This document shows positions 21,248-33,363 of a DNA stretch of 64,000 nt, one piece after another; position 1 is the first letter of the stretch, and the number at the start of each line of letters is the position of its first letter. The notes below the pieces were generated by a model. That model was not told where the DNA came from, made no database searches, and worked only from the letters and a program-made list of their open reading frames with translations. The translations under genes were made by a program, and so were the position numbers. This stretch comes from Deinococcus sp. Arct2-2. GTDB lineage: Bacteria; Deinococcota; Deinococci; Deinococcales; Deinococcaceae. Where the stretch lies: the NCBI RefSeq assembly GCF_004801315.1, contig NZ_SSNW01000015.1, forward strand, positions 1-64,000, in the 5' to 3' direction.

Positions 21248-22516
21248 ATGGCAGACATCAAGGTTCCTGTTTTTAGTGAGTCGGTCAGTGAAGGTACGCT
21301 GCTGACGTGGCACAAGAAACCCGGCGACGCCCTGAGGCGCGGCGAGGTCATCGCGGAGATCGAAACCGACAAGGTGGTGCTGGAAGTCACCGCCCAGCAA
21401 GACGGCGTGCTGCAAAGCGTGCTGAAAAATGAGGGCGATACCGTACTCAGCGAGGAAGTGCTGGGTACGGTGGGCGAGGCAGGCAGCGCTCCGGCAGCAA
21501 CTCCGGCCCCCGCCGCAGATCAGGCGGCTGGCCCGGTAGCCAACGAAACCAGCGCGGGCGGCACGGCCAGTCAGCCCGACAGCCAGAGCAGCATGCCCGA
21601 GCGTCGCGAAGATCTCTCGCCCGCCGTGCGGAAGGTTGTCGTCGAAAATAACCTGAACCCGGCCCAAATTCCCGCTACTGGCCCCAAAGGCAATATCACC
21701 AAGGCTGACGCTGTAGGCGCGATTGGCACTGCCAACGTTGCTCCCGCTGCTGCTGCAAGCGCCCCCGCTGCATCTGCGCCTACGCCCGCCCCTGCCGCCC
21801 CCATTCCCAGCGGCCCCCGCACCGAACAGCGCGTGCCCATGACCCGCATCCGCCAGCGCATTTCCGAGCGCCTGAAGGAAGTGCAGAACACGGCAGCGAT
21901 CCTGACCACGTTCAACGAAGTGAACATGCAGCCCGCGATGGACTTGCGGAAAAAGTATCAGGATCAGTTTGTGGCCAAGCACGGCACCAAGCTGGGCTTT
22001 ATGAGCCTGTTCGTGCGGGCCGCCACCGAAGCCCTGAAAGCCTTCCCGGTGGTCAATGCCAGCGTGGACGGCAAAGACATCATCTATCACGGCTTTTATG
22101 ACATCGGCATCGCGGTGGCCTCCGAGCGCGGTCTGGTTGTGCCGATCCTGCGCGACACCGACACCATGAGCCTCGCCGGAATTGAAAAGGAAATCGCGGG
22201 CTACGCCCAAAAAGCCAAGAACGGGAAGCTGACCATGGACGATATGAGCGGCGGCACCTTTTCCATCACCAACGGCGGCACCTTCGGCTCCATGATGAGT
22301 ACGCCCATCATCAACTCGCCCCAAAGCGCCATTTTGGGCATGCACAACATCATCGAGCGGCCTATCGCCCAGAACGGTCAAGTGGTCATCGCGCCCATGA
22401 TGTACCTCGCGCTCAGCTACGATCACCGCATCATCGACGGCAAGGAAGCCGTGCAGTTTTTGGTCATGATCAAAAATCTGCTTGAAGACCCGGCCCGGAT
22501 GCTGCTGGAACTCTAA
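21248..22516 (+). CDS. sucB: Dihydrolipoyllysine succinyltransferase (2-OGDH E2)
   Basis: It transfers the succinyl group from lipoate to CoA in the 2-oxoglutarate dehydrogenase complex. Domains: an N-terminal lipoyl domain with the lipoylated Lys in ETDKVVLEV (K42), an Ala/Pro linker, an E3-binding domain near residue 120 ([14 protein letters not shown]), a second Ala/Pro linker, and the catalytic domain ending with DHRIIDG (H393, D397). It has 422 residues. AAGGGTG precedes ATG 21248. Its partner E1 gene is at 16744; no lpd gene is in the window. Confidence 0.96.
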   Translation: MADIKVPVFSESVSEGTLLTWHKKPGDALRRGEVIAEIETDKVVLEVTAQQDGVLQSVLKNEGDTVLSEEVLGTVGEAGSAPAATPAPAADQAAGPVANETSAGGTASQPDSQSSMPERREDLSPAVRKVVVENNLNPAQIPATGPKGNITKADAVGAIGTANVAPAAAASAPAASAPTPAPAAPIPSGPRTEQRVPMTRIRQRISERLKEVQNTAAILTTFNEVNMQPAMDLRKKYQDQFVAKHGTKLGFMSLFVRAATEALKAFPVVNASVDGKDIIYHGFYDIGIAVASERGLVVPILRDTDTMSLAGIEKEIAGYAQKAKNGKLTMDDMSGGTFSITNGGTFGSMMSTPIINSPQSAILGMHNIIERPIAQNGQVVIAPMMYLALSYDHRIIDGKEAVQFLVMIKNLLEDPARMLLEL

Positions 22517-22530
22517 TCTCAAGATTGAAA

Positions 22531-22564
22531 CAGGCGCTCTGGCTTCGGCTGGGGCGCTTTTTTT
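22531..22564 (+). terminator. sucB terminator
   Basis: A GC-rich stem with a TTCG loop (CGCTCTGGC / GCTGGGGCG with G-T pairs) followed by seven T. Confidence 0.85.
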
Positions 22565-22607
22565 GGTGTTCTGGGGAGGTTAAATTGAATCCTTGCCATA
22601 GGCAGGT

Positions 22608-22680
22608 TCGCCGCTGGGTGGCCCCCTCACCCCGCTGCTTCGCAGCGCCCCTCTCCCACAGGTGGAGAGGGCAACAGCAG
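22608..22680. repeat. Second type of GC-rich intergenic palindrome
   Basis: GCTGCTTCGCAGC and CCTCTCCCACAGGTGGAGAGG palindromes in the gap before the protease gene. The layout resembles 11070-11120. No coding sequence is seen in the rest of this 350-nt gap. Confidence 0.5.
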
Positions 22681-22866
22681 ATCTTCGGGACTCACTTTAT
22701 TCCGTGTCAGACGTGCGAATTCCCTTTCCTTAAGTTGACTGATTCCCGCCTGATGGGTGTACCCCTTCCGATCATGGGTTGATCATGAGGCCCAGTGTGT
22801 AATGCTTGCACTGAACCGCGCATCCACAACTTTACAAGTGTCACGGTGTCAGATGGAGGGGTTTAC

Positions 22867-24699
22867 ATGAAAGGGAATACGAACCGTCCGGTCTATTCAT
22901 TCGCCCAGCACACCCGCCTGACCGCTAGAACAACGCTGTTGGCCGCCCTCACGGTGGCGCTGGCCTGCACCGCTTCGGCCCAAAACAACACCGTGAACAC
23001 GTTGCAACTGAACCGCCTGCAACTGCAACCCATCACCATTCAGAATCAGCAATTGTCGCGGCTGCAACTCGATCCCGCCTTGTTTCAAAAGACTTTGCAG
23101 GCTCCCAACGTGTTCCAGTTCAATCTGGACGAGTTGCCCGCCCGGATTCAGGCCCGCGACGCCAACATTCGCAGCAGCCTCGCGCTGACCAACCAGTTGG
23201 CAAACGTGGCCGACTTGCGCTCCGATATTGCCCGGATGACCCTCAAACTGCCCGCCGGACTGACCGTGCCCGCCATCGTGAATCTGCGCGACGGCCAGCA
23301 ACAGGAAGTCATGTTGTTTGGCCGCGATACAGTGGCCCGCAGCGTGGCCGACGCCGAAGCCAAAGCCGCCGTGAACCGCTCCGAGATTCTGCGTTCGTTT
23401 GGGCTGGACGAGGGGACGCTGAGCCAGACTGCTGCGCCCGGAACTGCCGCTGTGCTGACGAATCCCGCTACGGCGCGTGTGGCTGTTACCAGCGGGGCCG
23501 CTACCCGGATCACTGCCACCACACAGCTCCAGACGACGCAGCTTCAAACCGCACAGATTCAAACTGCTCAAACCCAGATTCAGCGCCTCAACCCGGCTGG
23601 CCTGTCCTCGGCGCAACTGAAAGTCGCCACCAGCATCACCGACTTGCTGAAATTCGACAACCTCGTGCAGCCCAGCCAGCCACCCTCTCAGCCGGGGGGC
23701 GAACTCGGAGACGGCTTCACCAAAACCCCTACCGATGGCGCGTGCCGTTTTACGCCCACCAACGCGCTGTTTGGGCAGATGCGCGGCGGCAATCTGGGTT
23801 CTATCACCACCATCAAGAATCAGGGACGGCGCGGCACCTGCATGGCCTTCGGGTTCGTGAGTGCACTGGAAAGCCAGATCGCGCGGCGCATCAAGACCCG
23901 CTTTAATCTGTCGGAGCAGTACGCCTACTACTGGCTGCGCGGCGACGATGGCGTGCTGGGCGACGGCGCGGGCTGGGGCGACTACGACGACGCCGTGAAT
24001 CGTAGCCGCATGATTCCCACCGAAATTCGCTGGAAGTACAACCCCAGCTACAGCCGCCAAACGCTGCCGGGGGGCGACAAACCCATCACGCAGTTCAAGA
24101 ACTCCTGTACCAATTACGCCGATCAGGCGTGCAGCGACACCACCGCGCAGGCGCAACTGGTCTGTCAGGGCAGCACCAACAACTGTGCATGGAAGCCCGA
24201 ATGGGAAATTCAGGAAAACGCCGCCTTCAATTTCCGGCCCACCAAAGGCAACGAAGTCTGGCACTCGCTGGGCACGCTGCCCTTTAATTCCACGCAAGTC
24301 ACCCGCGAATACCGCCGCCTGATGATGAAAAAGATGCTGGATAGGGGAGACCAACTCGTTCTGGGCTTCGGCGTAGACGCGGCCTTCGACTCCATCGGCG
24401 CGGCGGGCACGCCCAACATGAACCTGATCGGCCAAAACTACCGGGGCGGCCACGCGGTTCACTTGGTGGGCTACGTGAACACGGGCAGCGTGACCATCAA
24501 TAACGTCAAGCTCGCCAATTTCATCAACCTCGGCAACATGACCTTTCCCACCGGCGTCTGGATCATCAAGAACTCTTGGGGCTGCGGCTTCGGCGACGGC
24601 GGCTACGCCTACCTGCCCGATTCGTTCCTAGACCAAGAAACCAACGGCGTGTACAACCTGCCCAACAACGCCGTGACTTCGGATATGAGCAGCTTCTAG
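22867..24699 (+). CDS. Exported papain-like (C1 family) cysteine protease
   Basis: ATG 22867 has GGAGGGG upstream and starts a long signal peptide ending TASAQ. Residues of about 40-280 are a Gln/Leu/Thr-rich region with repeated LQTTQLQTAQIQ-like segments, perhaps a propeptide or surface spacer. The C-terminal ~320 residues are a C1 peptidase: Gln plus catalytic Cys in NQGRRGTCMAF (C325), His in GGHAVHLVGY (H529) and Asn in IIKNSWGCGFGDGGY (N569). All catalytic residues are present. It has 610 residues and is monocistronic with its own terminator. Confidence 0.9.
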   Translation: MKGNTNRPVYSFAQHTRLTARTTLLAALTVALACTASAQNNTVNTLQLNRLQLQPITIQNQQLSRLQLDPALFQKTLQAPNVFQFNLDELPARIQARDANIRSSLALTNQLANVADLRSDIARMTLKLPAGLTVPAIVNLRDGQQQEVMLFGRDTVARSVADAEAKAAVNRSEILRSFGLDEGTLSQTAAPGTAAVLTNPATARVAVTSGAATRITATTQLQTTQLQTAQIQTAQTQIQRLNPAGLSSAQLKVATSITDLLKFDNLVQPSQPPSQPGGELGDGFTKTPTDGACRFTPTNALFGQMRGGNLGSITTIKNQGRRGTCMAFGFVSALESQIARRIKTRFNLSEQYAYYWLRGDDGVLGDGAGWGDYDDAVNRSRMIPTEIRWKYNPSYSRQTLPGGDKPITQFKNSCTNYADQACSDTTAQAQLVCQGSTNNCAWKPEWEIQENAAFNFRPTKGNEVWHSLGTLPFNSTQVTREYRRLMMKKMLDRGDQLVLGFGVDAAFDSIGAAGTPNMNLIGQNYRGGHAVHLVGYVNTGSVTINNVKLANFINLGNMTFPTGVWIIKNSWGCGFGDGGYAYLPDSFLDQETNGVYNLPNNAVTSDMSSF

Positions 24700-24722
24700 T
24701 TTCAGCAAGGGTTTTGCTCGGC

Positions 24723-24760
24723 AGCCGGAAACGTATGGGAAGCGTTTCCGGCTGGCTTTG
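24723..24760 (+). terminator. Hairpin after the papain-like protease gene
   Basis: A perfect 11-bp stem AGCCGGAAACG / CGTTTCCGGCT with a 9-nt loop, followed by a weakly T-rich tail (GGCTTTGTT). Confidence 0.75.
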
Positions 24761-24832
24761 TTGGGGGTGGGAGGGCGGTTTAAAGGTCTAGGGTCTAAGG
24801 AAGGTCAAGGGCAACCCGGTGCTCCCGAATTG

Positions 24833-25915
24833 CTATGCCTGCCCGCCCAATTCTCGCACCACCGTCGCCGCGTGCGTGACCCGCACATGGGCGAGGGTGT
24901 TTTCGAGCCTCAGCAGGCCGCCCGCCTCGTGAATCAGCAGTTCTTGGCTGCCGAGTTGCACGGTGTAGCTGGCATCGCGGCCCCGAAATTCGCGGGAAAG
25001 AATCCGCACTTCTACGCCTTCCGTGTCGCTGCAAAAGGCCAGATGTTCGGCCCGGATGCTGAGCAGCACGGAGCCGGAAGCGGTCTGCATCAGTGGCAGC
25101 ACGCCCAGCGCGGTACGGGCACTTGTTCCCGAGGCCATACCCGACACGAGGTTGCTGCGCCCCAAAAAGTTGGCGACGAACGCAGTCCGGGGGGCCGCGT
25201 ACACGTCCTGCGGCGTACCGATTTGCTCTATTTGGCCGGCGCGCATCAGCACAAGGCGGTCACTGAAGGCCAGCGCCTCTTCCTGATCGTGCGTGACCAG
25301 AATGGCGGTGGTATTGCTCTGGCGCAAAATGGCCCGGACTTCTTGGCGGGTAGAGTGACGCAGTTGGGCGTCCAGATTGGAAAAGGGCTCATCCAGCAAC
25401 AGCAGGGCGGGGCGGGGAGCCAGTGCACGGGCCAAGGCTACCCGCTGTTGCTGCCCGCCGCTCAGTTGATGCGGCATCCGCGAGGCGAACACGGTGAGGC
25501 CCACCAAAGCCAGCGTCTCCTGAGCGCGGGACAGGCGTTGGGTGCGTGGCAAGTGGCGCAGGCCGAACAGCACGTTGCCCAACACGTTCAGGTGAGGAAA
25601 CAGCGCGTAATCCTGGAACACGAGGCCCACGCCCCGGCGCTCGGGCGGCACGAACGGCGTGGTCATAGAGCGGCCCAGAATTTGAATGCTGCCGCTGTCG
25701 GGCTGCTCCAGTCCGGCGATCAGGCGCAGGGTGGTGGTTTTGCCGCAGCCGCTTGGCCCCAGCAGCGTCAGCAGTTCTCCGGCCCGCACCTCCAGCGACA
25801 AGCCGCCCACCACCGGGGGCAGTCCCGGCGCGTATCGTTTGGTCAGATCGGTGAGGGTGAGGGGGCCGTGCTGCGCGGCGGGCATGGGCCGAACGGGTTC
25901 CAGGGTGGCAGTCAT
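24833..25915 (-). CDS. fbpC: Iron(III)/polyamine-type ABC transporter ATPase
   Basis: The ATP-hydrolysing subunit of the transporter encoded by the next two genes. Walker A GPSGCGKTT, Q-loop VFQDYALFPH, signature LSGGQQQRVALARAL, Walker B LLLLDEPFSNLD and switch His in VTHDQEEAL are all present. The last ~110 residues form a TOBE-like domain. It is 360 residues long. Its ATG overlaps the permease stop by 4 nt (ATGA), so translation is probably coupled. Confidence 0.93.
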   Translation of the reverse strand: MTATLEPVRPMPAAQHGPLTLTDLTKRYAPGLPPVVGGLSLEVRAGELLTLLGPSGCGKTTTLRLIAGLEQPDSGSIQILGRSMTTPFVPPERRGVGLVFQDYALFPHLNVLGNVLFGLRHLPRTQRLSRAQETLALVGLTVFASRMPHQLSGGQQQRVALARALAPRPALLLLDEPFSNLDAQLRHSTRQEVRAILRQSNTTAILVTHDQEEALAFSDRLVLMRAGQIEQIGTPQDVYAAPRTAFVANFLGRSNLVSGMASGTSARTALGVLPLMQTASGSVLLSIRAEHLAFCSDTEGVEVRILSREFRGRDASYTVQLGSQELLIHEAGGLLRLENTLAHVRVTHAATVVRELGGQA

Positions 25916-27579
25916 AGCGGGGTTCCTTGCGTGGTGTCAGTTTGAGGGGCAGGGGCAACTTGAGGCAGGCGGCGCGGCGAAGTCTGTTCGCCCTGCGGCT
26001 CTGCCTTGCCTGTTTCTGCCCTGCCTGTTTCGCGGCGCAAAATGAGCAAGGTCAGCAGCGCCCCACTGAGCGCCAACGCCAGCGCGTAGGGAGCGGCGGC
26101 GGCGTACTGGGCCTCTTCGGTGTACGTCCAGACATTGCGGGCCAACGTATCGAACCCGGTGGGCGAGAGCAGCAGCGTCAGCGGCAATTCCTTGAGGACA
26201 CTCAGGAACACGAAGGCCGCGCTGACCCACAGCCCCGGACGAATCAGCGGCAGCGTGACCCGCGTCAGCGCCCGCAGCGGCGACAGCCCCAGCACCCGCG
26301 CCGCTTCCTCCAGCCGGGGGGTGGCTTTGGTCAGGCTGGTGCGAATCGGGCCGACCGCCTCGGCCACAAAATGCAGCGTGTAGGCCGCAATGAGGAGCGG
26401 AAGGGTTTGGTACAGGCTGGGCGTGACCTGCAACGAAAAGAACACGAGGGCCAGCGCAAACGCCAGCGGCGGCGTGGCATACCCCAAATACGCGGCCCGC
26501 TCGGTCAGGCGTGCCCAGCGGCTGTGCTGCCCATAGCGGCTGCCGATGTAGGCCAGCGGAAAGGCCAGCAGCGTGGTGGTCACGGCGGCCAACGCTGCGG
26601 CTCCCAGCGCGGTCTGGGCGGCCACCCATAAGTCGGCCAAAGCTGCGGGATTAAAGTCGCGGGTGAGCCAAAACAGCACCGTGCCCAGCGGCACCACCAA
26701 CGCCGCGCCCGCCAGTGTCAGCGCAAACGCCCACGCCGGAACAACCGCCCAGCCCAGCCGCACCGTACCGGGTTGCCGGGCCCCGCCCGGAGACACCCGC
26801 GACAAGGACACGCCGCGCATCAGGCGGGCTTCCAGCCACAGCACGAAGGCGGTAAGCAGCAGCAGCAGCAGCGCCAGCCACGCCGAATACACGCGGTCAT
26901 AGGCGGCGGTGTACTGCTGATAAATGGCCGCGCTGAACGTGGGATAGCGCATCAGGCTGACCACGCTGAAGTCGCCCAGCACGTGCAGCCCGGTCAGGAG
27001 TGCCCCCGACAGCCACGCGGGGCGCAGGTGCGGCACGGTCACGGCCCAAAAAGTTTGCCACGGCGTGCGCCCCAGCAGCCGCGCCGCTTCTTCCAGCGCC
27101 GGGTCTTGTGCCCGCAGCGCCGCATGCAGGTTCAAAAACAGGTACGGAAAGGTAAACAGCGTCAGCACGCCCAGTACCCCCCAAAATCCGCTCGGCCCCG
27201 GCCAGTTGATGCCGGTCAGGGCCTGAATCGTGCCGCCGAATCCGCTGGCAGCAATCAGAGCGTATGCACCCACGTACCCCGGAATTGCCAGCGGCAGCAC
27301 ACCCAGCAGCAACAGCAAGCGCCGGGGCCGAAAATCAGTGCGGGTGGCGAGGAAGGCCAATGGCAAGGCGACGGCTGTAGTGCAGGCCAGCACCGCCGCC
27401 GTAAGGCCCAATGTATTGCCCGCCAGTTCCAGATTGCGCGTGCGGAACACGATTTCGCGCAGTTCGCTTGCCTCTGCCCCAAACGCCCGCAGCACCAAGT
27501 AGGCCAGCGGCAACAATACGCCCAGCACCGTAAATACGGCGGGCAGCAGCAGCAACAAGGGCGGGCGGCGGGAAGTCAC
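25912..27579 (-). CDS. fbpB: Iron(III) ABC transporter permease, double domain
   Basis: A 555-residue fused permease with about twelve hydrophobic segments and two EAA coupling loops (LEEAARLLGRTPWQTF and LEEAARVLGLSPLRAL), as in FbpB/SfuB/ThiP. The start is GTG 27579 with TAGCTT 8 nt before it. It is followed by the ATPase with a 4-nt overlap and lies 300 nt after the binding-protein gene. Confidence 0.9.
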   Translation of the reverse strand: MTSRRPPLLLLLPAVFTVLGVLLPLAYLVLRAFGAEASELREIVFRTRNLELAGNTLGLTAAVLACTTAVALPLAFLATRTDFRPRRLLLLLGVLPLAIPGYVGAYALIAASGFGGTIQALTGINWPGPSGFWGVLGVLTLFTFPYLFLNLHAALRAQDPALEEAARLLGRTPWQTFWAVTVPHLRPAWLSGALLTGLHVLGDFSVVSLMRYPTFSAAIYQQYTAAYDRVYSAWLALLLLLLTAFVLWLEARLMRGVSLSRVSPGGARQPGTVRLGWAVVPAWAFALTLAGAALVVPLGTVLFWLTRDFNPAALADLWVAAQTALGAAALAAVTTTLLAFPLAYIGSRYGQHSRWARLTERAAYLGYATPPLAFALALVFFSLQVTPSLYQTLPLLIAAYTLHFVAEAVGPIRTSLTKATPRLEEAARVLGLSPLRALTRVTLPLIRPGLWVSAAFVFLSVLKELPLTLLLSPTGFDTLARNVWTYTEEAQYAAAAPYALALALSGALLTLLILRRETGRAETGKAEPQGEQTSPRRLPQVAPAPQTDTTQGTPL

Positions 27580-27743
27580 AGGGATTTAAGCTATCAGAGC
27601 GGGTTAGTCGGGAATGGGGGCGGGATGTCCCGCTGAACCGGGGAATACGGAGGGCGGCCCTGTCCTTAAAAGAAGACAGAGCCGCGCGTAATTTATTGAT
27701 CCCTACTTGGCTCAGCAACGTTCAAGAGGAACGCGAAAGCACT

Positions 27744-27788
27744 TGTCCTCCCCTTGAGGGGGGGCGTTGCGGCAGCAACGGGGGGGTT
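27744..27788. repeat. Dispersed repeat, 3'-half copy
   Basis: CCTCCCCTTGAGGGGGGGCG, then TTGCGGCAGCAACGGGGGGG and TTGA. It lies within the 300-nt gap between fbpA and fbpB; nothing else is seen in that gap. Confidence 0.7.
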
Positions 27789-27880
27789 GAGCCAGCGAGC
27801 ATTGAAGGTGTCGCCAATCTAGGCACGAATCAATAAAGGATGGGGTGGCAGTCTTTCCTACAAACCACCACCCACAACCT

Positions 27881-28879
27881 TTACAGCAGTCCGGCGTCGC
27901 GCAACAGTTTTTGCGCCTTCTCGATGTTCTTGGGCAGCACGGTAGGATCAATCCGGGGGCTGCGCTTGATGATGTCGGCGTAGGGCAGCATGGTGGTGGG
28001 CTGCAAAATGTTGCCGATCACGGGGTATTCGAAGTTCACGCTCAGGAAGAAGGTCTGGGCATCTTTGGCCACCAGTGCTTGAAGCAGGCGCACGGCGGCC
28101 CGCTGGTTCTTGCTGGTCTTCAGGATGGCCGCGCCCGTCGCGTTGCCGAGGTTACCGATATCACCGTTCTTGAAGAAGTAGGTTTCGATGGGGTAGCTCA
28201 GGCGGTTGACGCGCTGGATGTAGTAGTGGTTGGTGAGGGCCACGTCGATTTCTCCGGCCCGCATCGCTTCCAGCATGCCCACGTTGCTGGTTTTGTAGTC
28301 TTTGGGTTGCAGCGCCTTCATGCCCTCGATCCACGTTTTGGTCGTCGCTTCGCCGTATTTGGAAATCATGGCCGCCAAAAAGTCCTGAAAGCTGGGGTAG
28401 CTGACCGTCCAGCCGATGCGTCCCTTGAGGCTGGTCATCTTGGGCAAGTCCAGCACACTGTCGGGGAGGTCGGCGGGCTTGATTTTAGCCGTGTTGTAGG
28501 CCAGTGTCCGGAAGCGGACGGTGGTGGGCAGCCAAGTGCGCGTGTCGGGCAAGTAGTCGTCCGATACGTTGCGGGTCAGCGCCGTGCCCAGTTTCACAAA
28601 CTTTCCGTCTTCGGCCAACTCGCCCAGTGCGCCCACCGAGTTGCCCCAGTACACGTCGGCGGGGCTGCGTGCGCCCTCTTCCCGAATGGCGGCTACCAGT
28701 TGCGCGTCGGTGCCGTAGCGCACATTCACCTTGATGCCTGTCTGCTTCTCAAACTGCTGCACGACTGGGTCGACAAAGGTTTTGGCGCGGCCCGAGTACA
28801 CGGTCAGGCTGGTGTTGGTCTGGGCAACGCTGGTTCCGGCCAGCAGCAGGGCGGTGGTGGCAATCAGGGCAAGCTTCAT
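27881..28879 (-). CDS. fbpA: Iron(III)-binding periplasmic protein
   Basis: The solute receptor of the Fbp system. Signal peptide MKLALIATTALLLAGTSVAQ is followed by LTVYSGRAKTFVDPVVQQFE, typical of FbpA/FutA. The paired tyrosines that bind iron in this family fit NHYYIQRV, and GATGAAILKTS precedes the C-terminal lobe. It has 332 residues. AGGA lies just before the ATG. A candidate palindromic operator overlaps the promoter region, fitting iron control, but the repressor is unknown. Confidence 0.9.
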   Translation of the reverse strand: MKLALIATTALLLAGTSVAQTNTSLTVYSGRAKTFVDPVVQQFEKQTGIKVNVRYGTDAQLVAAIREEGARSPADVYWGNSVGALGELAEDGKFVKLGTALTRNVSDDYLPDTRTWLPTTVRFRTLAYNTAKIKPADLPDSVLDLPKMTSLKGRIGWTVSYPSFQDFLAAMISKYGEATTKTWIEGMKALQPKDYKTSNVGMLEAMRAGEIDVALTNHYYIQRVNRLSYPIETYFFKNGDIGNLGNATGAAILKTSKNQRAAVRLLQALVAKDAQTFFLSVNFEYPVIGNILQPTTMLPYADIIKRSPRIDPTVLPKNIEKAQKLLRDAGLL

Positions 28880-28883
28880 GGCC

Positions 28884-28915
28884 TAATCCTAAGTAAAACA
28901 GTCGGATTAATAAGG
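28884..28915 (-). promoter_or_regulatory. Promoter/operator region of fbpA
   Basis: TAATCC (28884-28889) and GGATTA (28904-28909) form an inverted repeat with 14 nt between them, overlapping AT-rich TTATTAAT sequence that could be the -10. A metal-responsive repressor site is plausible but unproven. Confidence 0.35.
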
Positions 28916-28993
28916 GATGAATGTCCCGAACAGGGAATGTGGGATTTGGGGACGGCAAATCTGGTGTGGCTTCTCTCTTTCCTATATGCCCAT

Positions 28994-30013
28994 TTACCGC
29001 TTTTCCAACGCCAGCCCTACTAGTCGCGTCACCAATTCGCTGTAGCTGATGCCCCCTGCCTCGAACAATTTGGGATACATGGACGTGGTGGTAAATCCGG
29101 GCATGGTGTTCACTTCGTTCAGCAACAACTCGCCCGTTTCCTCCACATAGAAGAAGTCCACACGGGCCAATCCTGCACAGTCCAGCGCCCGGAATGCAGT
29201 CAGGGCGATCTCACGCACCCGCTCCGATACAGCCCCCGGCAGCGGTGCAGGAATGTGCATGGTGGCGCGGCCCTCGGTGTATTTGGTGTCGTAGTCGTAA
29301 AAATCGGCGTCGAATTGCAGTTCTCCCACTGGGCTAGCAATCGGCGTATCGTTGCCCAAAATGCCCACTTCTACCTCACGCGGCTTGTGGGTGGTCATGG
29401 CTTCCAAAATCACGCGGCGGTCTAGGCCAAAGGCCAAATCCAGCGCCGCAGCCAGCTCTCCCGCACTGCTCACTTTGCTGATGCCCACGCTGGAGCCGAG
29501 ATTGGCGGGCTTGACGAACAGGGGAAAGCCGAGATTGGAGGCCCGCACCCGCACCGCGTCAGGCGTGCTGCGCCATTCGTGCCGCAGGGCCAGTGCCCAC
29601 GCTACTTGCGGCACTCCCGCCGAGGCCAGCACCTGTTTGGTCATCACTTTGTCCATGCTCACCGCCGACCCCAGTACGCCGCTGCCCACAAACGGAATTC
29701 CGGCCAGAGTCAGCAACCCCTGAATCGTGCCGTCTTCGCCCATCGGGCCGTGCAGCAGCGGAAATACGGCGTCGTAGCCTTCGGCACTGGCGGCGCGGTG
29801 CAAGACCAGATCGCCGCCGTGAGCGCTGACGCCCGATTCGAGGGCGCGGGCCGTGTCGGTGGGAGGCAGCCAGCGCCCCTGCTTGCTGATCACCACAGGC
29901 GTCACGTCGAATTGATCGCGGGGCAGCGCGGCCAGTACGCTTTTCGCACTCATCAAGCTCACTTCATGTTCCCCGGATTGACCGCCTGCCAGCAGCAAAA
30001 TGCGCTTTTTCAC
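28994..30013 (-). CDS. ddl: D-alanine--D-alanine ligase
   Basis: This cytoplasmic ATP-grasp enzyme makes D-Ala-D-Ala for peptidoglycan. The opening [21 protein letters not shown], the [14 protein letters not shown] motif, MDKVMTK, and the C-terminal RVDFFYVEE with [12 protein letters not shown] are diagnostic. The start is GTG 30013: homology begins there and CATACT lies 7 nt upstream, whereas the open frame to 30157 has no homology. It has 339 residues. Confidence 0.95.
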   Translation of the reverse strand: MKKRILLLAGGQSGEHEVSLMSAKSVLAALPRDQFDVTPVVISKQGRWLPPTDTARALESGVSAHGGDLVLHRAASAEGYDAVFPLLHGPMGEDGTIQGLLTLAGIPFVGSGVLGSAVSMDKVMTKQVLASAGVPQVAWALALRHEWRSTPDAVRVRASNLGFPLFVKPANLGSSVGISKVSSAGELAAALDLAFGLDRRVILEAMTTHKPREVEVGILGNDTPIASPVGELQFDADFYDYDTKYTEGRATMHIPAPLPGAVSERVREIALTAFRALDCAGLARVDFFYVEETGELLLNEVNTMPGFTTTSMYPKLFEAGGISYSELVTRLVGLALEKR

Positions 30014-30279
30014 GGGTCGCAGTATGACACGGCGCGTTCCCGATGAGTGGATGGCGGCAGATGTGCAACTTACACACGGCACTCCCCGAAAAAAGCTGTG
30101 CGGCACGCCAAGATTTACTTTTCCTTCAGATGAAACATCCTGTAAGACCTCACACATCCGCCACTTGGCCTACGCTATGATGCCGCACGACATACCCCCA
30201 CACCGGTGTTTGGAACAGATCGTTTGACCGCTCCTACTGGAGTTGTTCTGTACCAACCCACTGCCTTTCAGGAGGCCCA

Positions 30280-31998
<1,719 letters not shown>

Positions 31999-32010
31999 CC
32001 CTCTGAGGTG

Positions 32011-32053
32011 AGGGCGGGGCGGCCCCAGTGCGTGGGCCGCCCTGCCTCTTTTG
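32011..32053 (+). terminator. Terminator after the peptide-binding protein gene
   Basis: GGCGGCCC-8 nt-GGGCCGCC stem followed by CTGCCTCTTTTG. The rest of the 341-nt gap to the permease shows only promoter-like sequence. Confidence 0.75.
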
Positions 32054-32324
32054 TTTCGGAGTGGGCTATCCCTGCACCTAACTCCTGTGCCTGCTTTGGG
32101 GAACTCACATCCGCTTTGGGGCGCTGAGGAGTAAAGATTCTCAGATCAGGCCACGTTTGTCTCTGAGGCTGTATCGGCCTGTGCTTGGCGAGTTGTTGTA
32201 GATTCGCTGTCGATTTGCGCGACTTGGCCTGCGTGACCGGTTCCGGCTGTGTGGCCGAACTGTCCGCTCCATCTTTCCTCCACCTTCCTTCCACCCTATC
32301 TTCCCTCCATACAGAGGCCCCCGC

Positions 32325-32339
32325 TATGCTGAAGCTTCC
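32325..32339 (+). promoter_or_regulatory. -10 box of the permease pair
   Basis: TATGCT at 32325-32330 lies 9 nt before the ATG at 32340 with no Shine-Dalgarno, so the leader is absent or only a few nt. The permeases can thus be expressed independently of the binding protein. Confidence 0.45.
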
Positions 32340-33362
32340 ATGTTGACTTTCATCATCCGCCGTCTCCTTCAGGTTCCAGTGGTCATGCTGGTGCTGTCTA
32401 TCCTGATCGTGGGCCTGACCCAACTGCTGACCCCACAGCAGCGGGCCGCCCCCTATATCCGCAGTGACCAACAATCGGCCCGCTTAGAACAGATCATCCG
32501 GGAACGCGGCCTAGACCAACCCTTCCCGATTCAGTACGCCAAGTGGCTCGGCAAGACCCTTCAGGGTGATTTGGGTTATTCCACGGCCAGCAGTAAAGAC
32601 GTGATTCCCACCATTCAGGAGCGCCTACCCAACACCATCGAACTGACCCTCGTGACCGCGCTGCCCATCTTGCTGATCGGGATTTGGCTGGGCACACTCA
32701 GCGCCCTGAACAAAGATAAAGCCATCGACCAGATTTTGCGGGTGCTGACTATCGTGGGCTACAGCCTGCCTACATTTGTGCTGGGCATCGTACTTCTGGC
32801 GGTGTTTTACGGTTATCTGGGCTGGCTGCCGGGCGCAGGACAACTCAATATCATCAACGAAATCAGCAAGGGCGACCTCACGCGCTACACCGGGCTACTG
32901 AGCCTAGACGCCGCCCTCAATGGCCGCTGGGATGTGGCGTGGGACGTGTTGCAGCATATGTTCCTGCCCGCTCTGACGCTTACTATCGTCAGCGTGACCA
33001 CCATCATCAAGGTGATGAGAAACAACATGCTGGAAGCTCTGACCAGCGATTACGTGCGGACGGCCCGTGCCAAAGGCCTCTCTAGCCGCGTGGTCAACAA
33101 CAAGCACGCCCGCCGCAACGCCCTGCTCAGTATCGTCACGCTGGGCGGCTTTCTCATCATCGGCCTGATGTCGGGGTCTCTGATCACCGAAACCATCTTC
33201 GCCTACCCCGGTGTGGGCCAGTGGGTTGTGCAGGCCGCCCTACGCTTTGACCTGTCGGCGGTGCTGGGCTTCGCGCTGCTGTCGGCGCTCATCGTGGTTC
33301 TGGTCAGCACCGTTGTCGATATTTTGTACGGCGTGGTCGATCCCCGCGTGAGGTTTGACTGA
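32340..33362 (+). CDS. Peptide-type ABC transporter permease (DppB family)
   Basis: A 340-residue permease with about six transmembrane segments. The N-terminus [19 protein letters not shown] is typical of DppB/OppB. It has [20 protein letters not shown], the EAA-type loop [16 protein letters not shown] and the C-terminal [15 protein letters not shown]. The next gene starts right after its stop. Confidence 0.92.
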   Translation: MLTFIIRRLLQVPVVMLVLSILIVGLTQLLTPQQRAAPYIRSDQQSARLEQIIRERGLDQPFPIQYAKWLGKTLQGDLGYSTASSKDVIPTIQERLPNTIELTLVTALPILLIGIWLGTLSALNKDKAIDQILRVLTIVGYSLPTFVLGIVLLAVFYGYLGWLPGAGQLNIINEISKGDLTRYTGLLSLDAALNGRWDVAWDVLQHMFLPALTLTIVSVTTIIKVMRNNMLEALTSDYVRTARAKGLSSRVVNNKHARRNALLSIVTLGGFLIIGLMSGSLITETIFAYPGVGQWVVQAALRFDLSAVLGFALLSALIVVLVSTVVDILYGVVDPRVRFD

Positions 33363-33363
33363 T

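Noticed and set aside
22897..24462. 521-codon minus-strand frame opposite the protease
   Set aside because: Shadow; the protease has its full catalytic set and a ribosome site.
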